From Pyronema omphalodes (lineage: Eukaryota; Ascomycota; Pezizomycetes; Pezizales; Pyronemataceae): 64,000 bases of DNA. The notes beneath the pieces are model-generated. The model was not told the origin of the DNA. It did not search any database and saw nothing but the letters and a program-made list of their open reading frames with translations. The stretch covers positions 248,001 to 312,000 of the forward strand of contig JAJJXM010000050.1 of NCBI GenBank assembly GCA_024516155.1, in the 5' to 3' direction. This document shows, one piece after another, positions 48,503 through 59,781 of this stretch. How positions within the stretch are numbered: the first letter of the stretch is position 1; the number at the start of each line of letters is the position of its first letter. The position numbers and the translations under genes were made by a program.

Positions 48503-51500
48503 TTAAAGTCCTCTAGGGAGGCGTCACCCGAGGAGGAAATGGATACAGACGCATTAATTGGGAAATGTGCGGGAACAAAAAGAAAAACAACGGACAGCCT
48601 TGAGTCGACCAGGACTAAGAGTCGACGATCGGACAAAGGAGATGCAATTCCAGGAACTAGGGAATTAGCACCAACTCCTCCTCACCATGGACCGAGACCA
48701 ATCATTAATATGGTTCTCAATTGGTCTAAAAATCAGCAACGCACAGTTAGAGTCCTCCTGGATACAGGCTCTACTGCTGCCCTCCTGGACAAAGCTTTTG
48801 TCCACAAATACAAAATTCCAACCGTCAAAAGAGACATTCCCCTCCAGATTCGCAACTTCAACAATGAAATAGTTGCTGGAGCAGGAGTCTTCTTTACGGT
48901 TCCATTCTTATTGCAGCACAAGCAACATTTTGCTGCAGAATCATTTGAAGTCGCTCCGCTGGATAGTGACTGCGATGCTATCCTTCCATATTGGTGGATG
49001 GCACAACATCAGCCCTGCAACCTCTGGGGAGATCAAGATCAGATCTCATTTACCTCCTCACGTTGCAAAGAGAAATGCACTAAGGCGCAAGCCAGTGCCT
49101 TCTCCCTTCAGGTCGACAAGCATGTACTCGACCACCCAGAGGCCTTAATCTTGGGCCACATCTCATCCGTATCCACCACAGAGGAATTATCAGAGGCGCT
49201 TCAACAAGTCCCTGAGAAGTTTCGTGGCTGGATCAATATTATGACAAAGGAAGCAGCAGATAGGCTTCCAGAACACAAACCCTACGACCATGCTATTGAC
49301 ATAAAAGAAGGAGAAACTCCACCTTGGGGACCTGTCTACGCTCTTAACGAAGTTGAGCTTGAGACACTGAGAGAATGGTTGAAGGATATGCTGCGCACTG
49401 GGAAAATCAGACCTTCCAAGTCACCAGCAGCAGCTCCTATTCTCTTCATCCCAAAGGCCCATGGCAGAGGTCCTCGGTTATGTGTTGACTATCGGGGCAT
49501 CAATAAAATAACAATTGCCAACCGATACCCGCTCCCACTCATGTCAGAATTACAAGACAGAGTTAGAGGAGCTAAAATATTTACAAAGATGGATCTAAAG
49601 AATGGATACCATCTAATAAGAATAAAAGAAGGAGACGAATGGAAAACGGCTTTCAGATGCCGATATGGGTTATATGAATTTCTGGTTATGCCTTTTGGGT
49701 TGAGCAATGCTCCGGCCACATTCCAAGATATGATGAATCATATCTTTAGGGACATGTTGGATCAGGGAGTAATTGCGTATATTGATGATGTTCTCATATA
49801 TGCTGAGACAGAGGAAAAACATGACGAATTGGTCAAAGAAGTATTGAAAAGGTTGGAAGAAAATGGGTTGGTTATATCACCGGAAAAATGTGTCTGGGGA
49901 CAAAAGAAAGTGGAATTTCTGGGATATATAATAAGCGAAGATGGAATAGAAATGGCTAAGGACAAGGTGGAAACAGTCCTTATATGGGAACCCCCAAAGT
50001 CCTTGAAGGAAGTACAAGGCTTTCTTGGATTCGCTAACTTCTATCGGAGATTCATTAAGGACTTCTCAAGAATATGTCGTCCTCTTACAGAATCTACGAA
50101 AGGCGATCCGAAGAAATGGGAATGGACTGTCGCTATGGAATTGGCATTTGACGAACTGAAGAATCGATTTACAACAGCACCAATCTTGCGTCATTTTGAT
50201 CCAAGAAAGGTTTGTATAGTTGAGACTGATGCTTCGGATTTTGCTTTAGGCGCAGTGCTGTCCCAGAAAGGGGATGATGGAAAGTTGCATCCAATTGCTT
50301 TCCATTCAAGAAAATTCACTCCTGCTGAAATTAATTATGAGATTCACGACAAAGAGCTACTGGCTATTGTTGACTCATTTAAAGTATGGAGAAGATATCT
50401 TGAAGGAGCAATGTTTACTGTGGAGGTTTACAGCGACCACCAAAACCTTGAGTATTTTACAACAACAAAAGTACTCAATCGACGTCAAGCTAGATGGGCT
50501 CAAGAGCTTGCTGGCGTTGACTTCAAAATTTATTACAGACCTGGGGTAAAGAATGGGAAACCTGATGCTTTATCTAGGCGTCCGGAGTTCCGCCCTGAAA
50601 AGGGGGGACGTGAAGATCAGCCGATTACGACGATCCTGCATCAAAGCCATTTTGCATCGCTTTCGTCAATCAGCACTGCTGGAGAAGGAACTTCTTTTAT
50701 CATTTCTTCAGCACGTCTTTCCTCTATTCCCTTGGTTAAATGGTCAGCAGAATTTTTGAAGATGGTTAAGGAAGCTGGAAAACTGGATAAGATTTACGTG
50801 GAGGCAACAAGGAATATCAAGGAACCACTGACGATAGATAACGGCATACTCTATCGCAAAGAAAAACTATGGGTACCAAAGGATTTGGTAAATACAGTTC
50901 TTGAATCCGAACATGACTCTAAGATTGCAGGTCACTTTGGACAAGACAAAACTATTGAATTGATTCGAAGGAACTTCTGGTGGCCGAAGATGGAAGAAGG
51001 GATAATAAACTATGTTAAGAGTTGCATGGAATGTCAAAAAGACAAAAAGGCGCGGCACCTGAAGTATGGATTACTTCAACCTTTGGAATTACCTTATGCC
51101 CCATGGCAATCAATCGCCATGGACTTTATTACAGACCTACCGGAATCAAATGGATGTGATCAACTCTGGGTAGTAGTTGATCGATTTTCGAAGATGGCCC
51201 ACTTTATACCACTGCAAAAGGATGGCAAGACAACTGCAGACCTTGTCCGGATCTTTGCTAAAGAAATATGGAAGTTACATGGGCTGCCAACAGATATTGT
51301 TTCGGATAGGGACTCCAGGTTCACAAGTACGACCTGGAAAGCATTTCTTGGGACACTAGCTATCAAGCCTAGAATGTCCACAGCGTTCCACCCTCAAACA
51401 GACGGTCAGACGGAACGACTTAACCAGACAATTGAAGCTTACCTCCGCTCCTTTGTCAATCATGAGATGAATGATTGGGTTGATCTATTGCCAATGGCTG

Positions 51501-52198
51501 AGTTCGCTTACAACAACTCAGTAACCAGCGCTACAGGACTATCACCTTTTTATGCGAATTACGGTTACAACCCCATTGCCAGCAATCCCATTCCAACAGC
51601 TGTGCAAAACCCTGCCAGCAAAGCATACGCTCATTGGATGCATACAGTGCATGAAGGTGCTAGGTCAGCACTACAGAAGGCACAAGAAAGAATGAAGAAG
51701 TATGCAGACCTTCAGCGAAAGGAGGCCCCTACTTACCAGGTCGGAAACTTGGTTATGCTCGATGGACGACACATAAAAACAAGACGCCCATCACACAAAT
51801 TGGATCACAAATTACATGGTCCATTCCAAATCGAAAAAGTCATATCCCCAACAGCAATACGTCTCACACTACCAAGAAGATGGAAGATTCACAATGTCTT
51901 CCACACTTCCCTACTGGAGCCCTTCCACACTGGAACCAGAGCTCCACCAGACCCAAACAAAATACTTAGGGAAGCAGACGATGTTGAGGGAAGCGAGGAG
52001 TACGACATTGATGAAATTATGAGCAGTTACAAATCAGGAAACAGAGTACTTTACCTCGTTAAATGGCTTGGGTGGCCTAACAAGAAAGATTGGACGGCGG
52101 AACCCTTTGACAACTTTTCAGTAGGTGGTCAGGAAAAGCTAAGAGAATTCCATCTTAAGCATCCTGATTCTCCGAGGGACTACCGACTCAAGGATTAA
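48503..52198 (+). CDS. pol: Element A1 Pol: protease, RT, RNase H, integrase, chromodomain
   Basis: Pol reading frame of A1, open from 48464 and joined to gag only through a -1 shift at the T-run at 48500-48504. Protease VLLDTGSTAAL; RT with FIPKAHGRGPRLCVDYRGIN and AYIDDVLIYA (about 49773-49802); RNase H VETDASDFALGAVLSQ; integrase with HHCC finger (HDSKIAGH..CMECQ), first catalytic Asp in MDFITDLPES at 51118-51147, VSDRDSRF and DGQTERLNQ; chromodomain EIMSSYKSGNRVLYLVKWLG near the end. All catalytic residues are present. At protein level nearly the same as A2; most base differences are silent. Confidence 0.93.
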   Translation, partial: LKSSREASPEEEMDTDALIGKCAGTKRKTTDSLESTRTKSRRSDKGDAIPGTRELAPTPPHHGPRPIINMVLNWSKNQQRTVRVLLDTGSTAALLDKAFVHKYKIPTVKRDIPLQIRNFNNEIVAGAGVFFTVPFLLQHKQHFAAESFEVAPLDSDCDAILPYWWMAQHQPCNLWGDQDQISFTSSRCKEKCTKAQASAFSLQVDKHVLDHPEALILGHISSVSTTEELSEALQQVPEKFRGWINIMTKEAADRLPEHKPYDHAIDIKEGETPPWGPVYALNEVELETLREWLKDMLRTGKIRPSKSPAAAPILFIPKAHGRGPRLCVDYRGINKITIANRYPLPLMSELQDRVRGAKIFTKMDLKNGYHLIRIKEGDEWKTAFRCRYGLYEFLVMPFGLSNAPATFQDMMNHIFRDMLDQGVIAYIDDVLIYAETEEKHDELVKEVLKRLEENGLVISPEKCVWGQKKVEFLGYIISEDGIEMAKDKVETVLIWEPPKSLKEVQGFLGFANFYRRFIKDFSRICRPLTESTKGDPKKWEWTVAMELAFDELKNRFTTAPILRHFDPRKVCIVETDASDFALGAVLSQKGDDGKLHPIAFHSRKFTPAEINYEIHDKELLAIVDSFKVWRRYLEGAMFTVEVYSDHQNLEYFTTTKVLNRRQARWAQELAGVDFKIYYRPGVKNGKPDALSRRPEFRPEKGGREDQPITTILHQSHFASLSSISTAGEGTSFIISSARLSSIPLVKWSAEFLKMVKEAGKLDKIYVEATRNIKEPLTIDNGILYRKEKLWVPKDLVNTVLESEHDSKIAGHFGQDKTIELIRRNFWWPKMEEGIINYVKSCMECQKDKKARHLKYGLLQPLELPYAPWQSIAMDFITDLPESNGCDQLWVVVDRFSKMAHFIPLQKDGKTTADLVRIFAKEIWKLHGLPTDIVSDRDSRFTSTTWKAFLGTLAIKPRMSTAFHPQTDGQTERLNQTIEAYLRSFVNHEMNDWVDLLPMAEFAYNNSVTSATGLSPFYANYGYNPIASNPIPTAVQNPASKAYAHWMHTVHEGARSALQKAQERMKKYADLQRKEAPTYQVGNLVMLDGRHIKTRRPSHKLDHKLHGPFQIEKVISPTAIRLTLPRRWKIHNVFHTSLLEPFHTGTRAPPDPNKILREADDVEGSEEYDIDEIMSSYKSGNRVLYLVKWLGWPNKKDWTAEPFDNFSVGGQEKLREFHLKHPDSPRDYRLKD

Positions 52199-52369
52199 GG
52201 CTTAATGTTTTTCCCCACGAGGTTTTCATTAGGTCGAGTTGGTAGTAGGATGTAGGGGCTGGAGGACTACATCTATAATTGATCACTTGATCACTTGGCT
52301 GCGGCGAGGTGCGATCACAGAATGATAAACTACGAGCTTCGGGACGAAGCTTGAACAGGGGGGAGGTGG
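52199..52369 (+). other. A1 3' untranslated part with polypurine tract
   Basis: 171 bp between the pol stop and the right LTR. Contains a small hairpin (AGCTTC-GGGAC-GAAGCT, about 52335-52351) and then a purine-rich tract, GAACAGGGGGGAGGTGG, touching the LTR, the expected primer for plus-strand DNA synthesis. The matching part of A2 is cut after 57 bp by element C. Confidence 0.75.
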
Positions 52370-53799
52370 TGTCACACCCTATAATGTGTGAGAATAGAAT
52401 AGGTATCATATATAACGCTATGGAGAATATGGCAAACTCGACAGGAGAATGAATAATTAAGTTAGTATCCCGGGCCGGAACCCCCAGAGGAGCTCCGGCT
52501 AGCCACGTCACGTGATTCGTGACTTTCCGATAGGACCTGACGAGGATCCCGGCCCGAGGCGTCGAAACTATTATTCACTGTCAGTTTGGGAGGACTCAAG
52601 ACGGAGAAGGGGAAAGGAATACTTACCTCAAGGGTGTCGACTTACCCTTGAGACAACTACAAACGACGCTGATGGAGAAAGAAGAAGACGACGAAAGGTC
52701 ACCTCCTTATACCTGAGGACAGTTCGGCAATACACGGCTACGATAGGGGCTGCATAGGAACAGAGGATTCCAGGAAGATGCAGATGCGGCGCAAAAATGT
52801 CATCCGGTGTTACTAGTTGGGTGAACAGTGGGGCGAGAAATAAGGCAGAGTCTAGTCAGCGAACAGGAGTGGACTGCAGGACAAGGGTCAACAGTGCATC
52901 AGCATGAGACAACGTCCAGCAGGGAACCCCACTCAGGAAACCTGTTTGATGAAACTGATATGACGCGTCCTTGAGCCTAGAGCTGCCAACTTGGAAACAG
53001 TACGGCGTGTGCATCCACACCAGAGTGTGGCTGCGCGCAAGTGCGCGCAGGTGGGGCACATATGACATCACACAGGAATGTGACGGGGCAGTGCGCTCCG
53101 GTAGGGCATGGTATGCCTTATGATGTCAGTGACCTCTACTTGCAATCGAGATTCTCTAGGGAGATCTATGATGGCGCGACTCATACGATAAATGACTCAT
53201 GCGTCATTATCAGAAGAGTTCATGCATAATGCAGTCAGACGGAGTTGCCCTCCAATGTGACTCATAACCCCAGCACCTCATTGGAAGGTGTGGTAGTACG
53301 GTGAGCTATTTCAAGGATTAATCTGACCAGGGCGAGCATTAAGCAAGTGAGCAATTAATTTAATTGCGTGCTTAGCATGATGCAAGCCTCTGCAGATGCG
53401 TCACAGCTTTGACCCATGTCTTATCTCCTAAGCTCAGTTTGGCAGTTGGTTCCCCAAGGAAGGCTGGGCGAACTTGTAGACGAAAGTCTATAAAAGACCC
53501 TATGTCTTCCCTCTGTCTCCTCCATGATCAACCATTTTGATCCTCTACGCGACGATACCATATCTACACCAACGAATACCTCCGAAGACGACCCTTAAGT
53601 TTATTCGGCCTGTGATCGGTTAATTCTCTTCCTAGCTTATCTTTGGAATAAGTTCGATTAGTTCCTGAGAACGAAGTGTCTGTCTACGCCAGGACAGAAT
53701 ACTTGAGATACAACCGGAAAAGCCTCTGCATAGTTAGGACTGTGCCCAGGTTCACACTATAAACTTAAGGCTACAAGCTACCAAGTTTATTAATCGACA
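52370..53799 (+). repeat. LTR shared by A1 (right) and A2 (left), 1430 bp
   Basis: TGTCACACCC..TTAATCGACA. The first ~880 bp differ from the left LTR at only about three sites; the last ~550 bp hold roughly 20-25 differences including small indels. The sharp change in similarity suggests a composite LTR. TATAAAA at 53489-53495. Confidence 0.93.
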
Positions 53800-53866
53800 C
53801 GCATACGAAAAAGACCCTCTTCTAGGGCAAGCCTTATCAATTTCCGAAAACACATTCTATTCAGCA

Positions 53867-56800
53867 ATGTCTTCCTTCCCCAGAATCACTGCCTCCCCGG
53901 CACCCCGCGACGATGACGACGTTTCCATGACCAATGCAGTGGAAATCTATCGCCCTCAAACATGGGACGAGCTCTCTGGGCCAGGAAAGGCAGCACGCCA
54001 GGGGACCAGTGTGGACAGGAACCAACTTCCTGATTGGTTCATCAAGATGGTGGAGAAGATGCAAATGACAGAAAGGGATGTTCAGGGATTGATGGCAGCC
54101 CTTAGAACCGAAGGAGCGACGGTACAAGCAGATATCAATTACATGAAGTACCAATATGACGAGATGGCTAAGACAATGCAACAAGCCTACGATGTTGTGT
54201 TGCGACAAGGGAATATCGACAGAGAACTGAGCCAAACATCCATTGTACGACTCATTCAATCTAGCAATGAGTTTAGCTCGGACGTTTGGAATGCATTGGG
54301 GAATTGGCAACCGATATTCAGCAGAAGCAGGCAGCCCACAACCAGGCTGCTGAGCGGTTGAACATTGGTGTTAGGATCATCAATGATTACTTGAGGGATT
54401 TCTCCAACTATCAACAAGGTTGGAATATGGGAGTTGAGGGTTGGGCAGCCACAAAAAATCAGACTGACCAACAAAGGGACGAACAAATTGGTCTTTTAGC
54501 ACAGGCAGAGCAGGAGCAACAACGGAAATTGCTGGAATATGAGACTCAGAGGGAGCATGAGAAGAAGGAAATCATCGATAAGGTTATTCAAAGGGTTATG
54601 GATATGAATGCGAAGAATCAACCTATCGATGCAGAATCTTTAGCTGAGGCGGTACAAAATGAACCCCAGCGGAGGACTGTCTCCCCTAGTCTTTTCAACA
54701 TAGCCATGGAGACTGCCCTGCCAGCCTCAAGGATTGCTACACCACCCCCAGCAGCAGCTGGAAATGGCGGACGAGGAAATTCACCACCAAGAAGGAGAAT
54801 TACCATTCCTCCTCCGGAGCCCTCTGATAACGGAGACCGCAATCCCAGACAGCCTACAGCACCCCCTCAACAAAACAAGCCCAGTGATAATGCAGAAGTT
54901 GAAGCTACACGATTTTTGACAGCTATCATTGACAAGATTCAAGGACCTAGGGATGGCCCCAAGAGACCCAAGATGCCAGAACTCAAGGCACCACAATACT
55001 TTTCTGGCAAGGACAAGACCCTTTACAGAGCCTGGTGGACGTCAGTACAGGACTACGTTTCAACCTATGCTATGTCCTGGCCCGATGAGGACACACAAAT
55101 CAAGTGGGTTGGTAGTTTATTCACCCACAAGGCTTTGGCATGGCACCAGGAGCGTAGGAAGTCTATCCAGAAGCAGAACTTAAAAGACAATTGGGCGGCA
55201 TTCTCTAGTGCGATTGAGGCAAGGTTTGAGGACAAGAGGGAAGCTCAGAAGGATGTGAAAAGAATCACAGAGCTTCAATATGATGGTGATATCGATGACT
55301 ATATCACTAAGTTGGAGGATTTAAATATGCGAGTTGGGGCATTGGGACCTATGTACAGAAATGTCATATGGGAGGCTATGACCCCAGCTATTAAGAAAAT
55401 GGTTTATCAGAGATATGGTGGAATTCCTAATGAAGACAGTACCCTAATTGATGCAGTAAAGGATGCTGCGCATGTCATTGAGGGATTGAATGAGGAATTG
55501 GGATATACCAAAAAGAGAACTCTGGAAGTGCGTGGGGAACGCAAGGATAAGCGAAAGGAAAAAGAAACTGCGCATCCACGAGAGGTGCAGCAGAAGAATC
55601 AAAAGGTTAAGGATAAGGGACCAAAAAAGGCATTTGCTGGGAAAAAGGAGAAGAAATCAGAAAAGCCAGCAGTATATGCCTCAGGGAGGGAGGCTTTGCA
55701 AGGAGTGCCCCAAGCCGAAATTGACAAACATAAGAAGGATAAGGCAGACTGTTGGCGTTGTGGTCGTTCAGGACATAGAATGTACGACTGCTATGCGAAG
55801 AAGACAGTTGGGGGAACTGAATTGACAAAAGATGGAAAGGTTGCTTCTTCAGGGAAGAGGAAGCGCGACAGCGAGGATAATGAAGGTGGGCATGAACAGG
55901 AAAAGCCCAAGGAGGCCAAAAAGGCAAAGACTGCTGCAGTAAGGCAAGATGAGGAAGACACTCATATGTCTGATGCGCAACCAAGAATTTGGGAATTGGA
56001 GGATGAGGAAAATATGCATTCGGATTTTTTAAAGTCCTCTAGGGAGGCGTCACCCGAGGAGGAAACATATGAAGACGCAATAATCGGGAAATGTGCAGGA
56101 ACAAAAAGAAAAACAATGGACAGCCTTGAGTCGACCAGGACTAAGAGTCGACGATCAGACAATGGAGATGCAATTCCAGGAACTAGGGAATTAGCACCAA
56201 CTCCTCCTCACCACGGACCGAGACCAATAATCAATATGGTTCTCAACTGGTCCAAGAATCAGCAACGCACAGTTAGAGTCCTCTTGGATACAGGCTCTAC
56301 TGCTGCCCTCCTGGACAAAACATTTGTCCACAAATTCAAAGTTCCAACCGTCAAAAGAGACACCCCCCTCCAAATTCGCAACTTTAACAATGAAATAGTT
56401 GCTGGAGCAGGAGTTTTCTTTATGGTTCCATTTATGTTGCAGCATAAGAACCACTTTGCTGCAGAATCATTCGAAGTCGCTCCACTAGATAGCGACTGCG
56501 ATGCTATCCTTCCATATTGGTGGATGGCTCAACATCAGCCTTGCAACCTCTGGGGAGACCAGAACCAGATCTCATTCACCTCCGCACGTTGCAAAGAGAA
56601 GTGCACTAAGGCGCAAGCCAGTGCCTTCTCCCTCCAGGTCGACAAACATGTACTCGACCACCCAGAGGCCTTAGTCTTAGGCCATATCTCATCATTATCC
56701 ACCACAGAAGAATTGTCAGAGGCACTTCAACAAGTCCCTGAGAAATTTCGTGGTTGGATTAATATCATGACAAAGGAAGCAGCAGATAGGCTTCCTGAAC

Positions 56801-59724
56801 ACAAACCCTATGACCATGCAATTGACCTAAAAGAAGGAGAGACTCCTCCTTGGGGACCTGTCTACGCTCTTAACGAAGTTGAGCTTGAGACACTCAGAGA
56901 ATGGTTGAAAGATATGCTGCGTACTGGAAAAATCAGACCCTCCAAGTCACCAGCAGCAGCTCCTATTCTCTTCGTCCCAAAGGCCCATGGCAGAGGTCTC
57001 AGGTTATGTGTTGACTATCGGGGCATAAACAAAATAACAATTGCCAACCGATACCCGCTCCCACTCATGTCAGAATTACAAAACAGAGTTAGAGGAGCTA
57101 AAATATTTACGAAGATGGATCTGAAGAATGGATACCATCTAATAAGAATAAAGGAAGGAGATGAGTGGAAAACGGCTTTTAGGTGCCGATATGGATTATA
57201 TGAATTTTTGGTTATGCCTTTTGGGTTGAGCAATGCTCCGGCTACATTTCAGGATATGATGAATCATATCTTTAGGGATATGTTGGACCAAGGAGTTATT
57301 GCATATATTGATGATGTACTCATCTATGCGGAGACGGAAGAAAAGCATGATGAGTTGGTTAAAGAAGTATTAAAAAGGTTGGAAGAAAATGGATTGGTTA
57401 TATCACCGGAAAAATGTGTCTGGGGACAAAGGAAAGTGGAATTTCTGGGATATATAATAAGTGAAAATGGGATTGAAATGGCAAAGGACAAGGTGGAAAC
57501 CGTCCTTATATGGGAACCCCGAAAGTCCTTGAAGGAAGTACAAGGCTTCCTTGGATTCGCTAACTTCTATCGGAGATTCATTAAGGACTTCTCAAGAATA
57601 TGTCGTCCTCTTACAGAATCTACGAAAGGCGATCCAAAGAAATGGGAATGGACTGTAGCGATGGAACTAGCATTTGACGAGCTGAAGAGACGATTCACTA
57701 CAGCACCAATCTTGCATCATTTTGATCCAAGAAAGGTCTGTATTGTTGAAACTGATGCTTCTGATTTTGCTTTAGGCGCAGTTCTCTCCCAGAAAGGGGA
57801 TGATGGAAAGTTGCATCCAATTGCTTTCCATTCAAGAAAATTCACTCCTGCTGAGATAAACTATGAGATTCACGACAAGGAGCTATTGGCTATTGTGGAC
57901 TCATTCAAAGTATGGAGAAGATATCTTGAAGGAGCAATGTTTACTGTGGAGGTTTACAGCGACCACCAAAACCTGGAGTACTTTACAACAACAAAAGTGC
58001 TCAATCGACGTCAAGCTAGATGGGCTCAAGAGCTTGCTGGCGTTGACTTCAAGATTTACTACAGACCTGGGGTTAAGAATGGGAAACCTGATGCATTATC
58101 TAGGCGTCCGGAGTTCCGCCCTGAAAAGGGGGGAGGTGAAGATCAGCCGATTACGACGATCCTGCATCAAAGTCATTTCGCGGCGATTTCGTCAATCAGC
58201 ACTGCTGGAGAAGGAACATCTTTTATTATTTCTTCAGCACGTCTTTCCTCTATTCCTTTGGTTAAATGGTCAGCAGAATTTTTGAAGATGGTTAAGGAAG
58301 CTGGAAAACTGGATCATATTTACGCGGAGGCAACGAAGAAAATAAAGGAACCACTGACGATAGAGGATGGCATACTCTATCGAAAAGAAAAACTATGGGT
58401 ACCAAAGGATTTGGTAAATACGGTTCTTGAATCCGAACATGACTCTAAAATTGCAGGCCACTTCGGACAAGACAAAACTATTGAATTAATTCGAAGGAAC
58501 TTCTGGTGGCCGAAGATGGAAGAAGGAATAATAAATTATGTGAAGAGTTGTATGGAATGTCAAAGGGACAAAAAAGCGCGGCACCTGAAGTATGGATTAC
58601 TTCAACCTTTGGAATTACCTTATGCCCCATGGCAATCAATCGCCATGAATTTTATTACAGACCTACCGGAATCAAATGGATGTGATCAACTCTGGGTAGT
58701 AGTTGATCGATTTTCGAAGATGGCCCACTTTATACCATTGCAAAAGGACGGCAAGACAACTGCAGACCTTGTCCGGATCTTTGCTAAAGAAATATGGAAG
58801 TTACATGGGCTACCTACAGATATTGTTTCGGATAGGGACTCCAGGTTCACAAGTACGACCTGGAAAGCATTTCTTGGGACACTAGCAATCAAGCCTAGAA
58901 TGTCCACAGCGTTCCACCCTCAAACCGACGGACAGACGGAACGACTAAACCAGACAATTGAAGCCTACCTCCGCTCTTTTGTCAATCATGAGATGGACGA
59001 TTGGGTTGACTTGTTGCCAATGGCAGAGTTTGCCTACAACAACTCAGTAACCACCGCTACAGGAGTTTCACCTTTTTATGCGAATTACGGTTACAATCCC
59101 ATTGCCAGCAACCCTACTGCTACGGCTGTGCGAAACCCCGCCAGCAAAGCATACGCCCACTGGATGCATACTGTGCACGAAGGAGCAAAGTTATCCTTAC
59201 AGAAAGCACAAGAAAGAATGAAAAAGTATGCAGACCTACAACGAAAGGAGGCCCCTACTTACCGAGTTGGAGACTTGGTTATGCTTGATGGACGACATAT
59301 CAAAACACGACGACCATCACATAAATTGGATCACAAACTTCACGGTCCATTTCAGATTGAAAAAGTCATATCCCCAACAGCACTACGTCTCACATTACCA
59401 CGAAAATGGAAGATTCATAATGTCTTTCATATTTCCCTACTTGAGCCTTTCCACACCGGTACAAGAGCTCCACCAGACCCAAACAAAATACTTAGGGAAG
59501 CAGACGATGTTGAGGGAAGCGAGGAGTACGACATTGATGAAATTATGAGCAGTTACAAATCAGGAAACAGAGTACTTTACCTCGTTAAATGGCTTGGGTG
59601 GCCTAACAAGAAAGATTGGACGGCGGAACCCTTTGACAACTTTTCAGTAGGTGGTCAGGAAAAGCTAAGAGAATTCCATCTTAAGCATCCTGATTCTCCG
59701 AGGGACTACCGACTCAAGGATTAA
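53867..59724 (+). pseudogene. gag-pol: A2 Gag-Pol polyprotein with one frameshift and a mutated integrase residue
   Basis: ATG at 53867 (MSSFPRITASPAP). The first frame stops at 54361 because a G-run at 54298-54301 has four G where five would keep the frame (judged against A1). From there the second frame is open to 59724, through the Gag core, CCHC knuckle CWRCGRSGHRMYDC, protease VLLDTGSTAAL, RT YIDDVLIY, RNase H, integrase and chromodomain, with no stop between gag and pol. The first integrase Asp is Asn (MNFITDLPES, 58645-58674) where A1 has Asp; VSDRDSRF and the Glu region are kept. So this copy is doubly impaired: Gag broken and integrase probably inactive. The single-ORF gag-pol layout may be the original state of the family. 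Confidence 0.85.
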
Positions 59725-59781
59725 GGCTTAATGTTTTTCCCCACGAGGTTTTCATTAGGTCGAGTTGGTAGTAGGATGTAG

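Larger units (their letters stand above)
40029..48506 (+). pseudogene. A1 gag, split by nested element B
   Basis: Capsid/nucleocapsid precursor of A1. The left part is 40029-40769 (247 codons). The frame resumes in phase at 47061 after B and its duplicated TCATC, and ends at the TAA at 48504-48506. Seen in it: an N-terminal region with a heptad-rich coiled coil, a Pro/acidic linker, a retrotransposon Gag core (WVGSLLTHKALSWHQERRKN) and a CCHC zinc knuckle CWRCGRSGHKMYDC near the end. The stop falls in a run of five T; A2 has six T at the same place and reads straight into pol. So either A1 lost one base or a -1 slip on TTT is used. The N-terminal third differs strongly from A2. Confidence 0.85.
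38514..53799 (+). mobile_element. Ty3/gypsy chromodomain retrotransposon A1 (with element B nested inside)
   Basis: LTR at 38514-39941, internal part, LTR at 52370-53799; LTR ends are TGTC..GACA. Without the 6.3-kb element B the element would be about 9.0 kb. Order: LTR, gag (40029-40769 and 47061-48506), pol (protease, RT, RNase H, integrase, chromodomain; to 52198), purine tract, LTR. The 5-bp flank is CCAGG at the left and CGCAT at the right. They do not match, which fits the right LTR being shared with a second element, A2. Gag is interrupted by B, and gag and pol are in different frames, so this copy is not autonomous now. Confidence 0.9.
52370..59781 (+). mobile_element. Ty3/gypsy chromodomain retrotransposon A2, 3' end interrupted by element C
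   Basis: Shares its left LTR with A1. Internal part 53800-59781: gag-pol in one line (apart from a one-base defect), stop at 59724, and 57 bp of 3' UTR matching A1 up to GATGTAG, after which element C starts. The missing UTR, purine tract and right LTR are expected beyond C. Directly after the LTR the leader matches A1 up to TCTAGGGCAA and then diverges, as does the Gag N-terminus. Confidence 0.88.

Noticed and set aside
38514..59781. A1-A2 as a simple tandem duplication of one element
   Set aside because: Gag N-termini, leaders and LTR 3' parts differ far more than Pol; a recent duplication would be uniformly alike.
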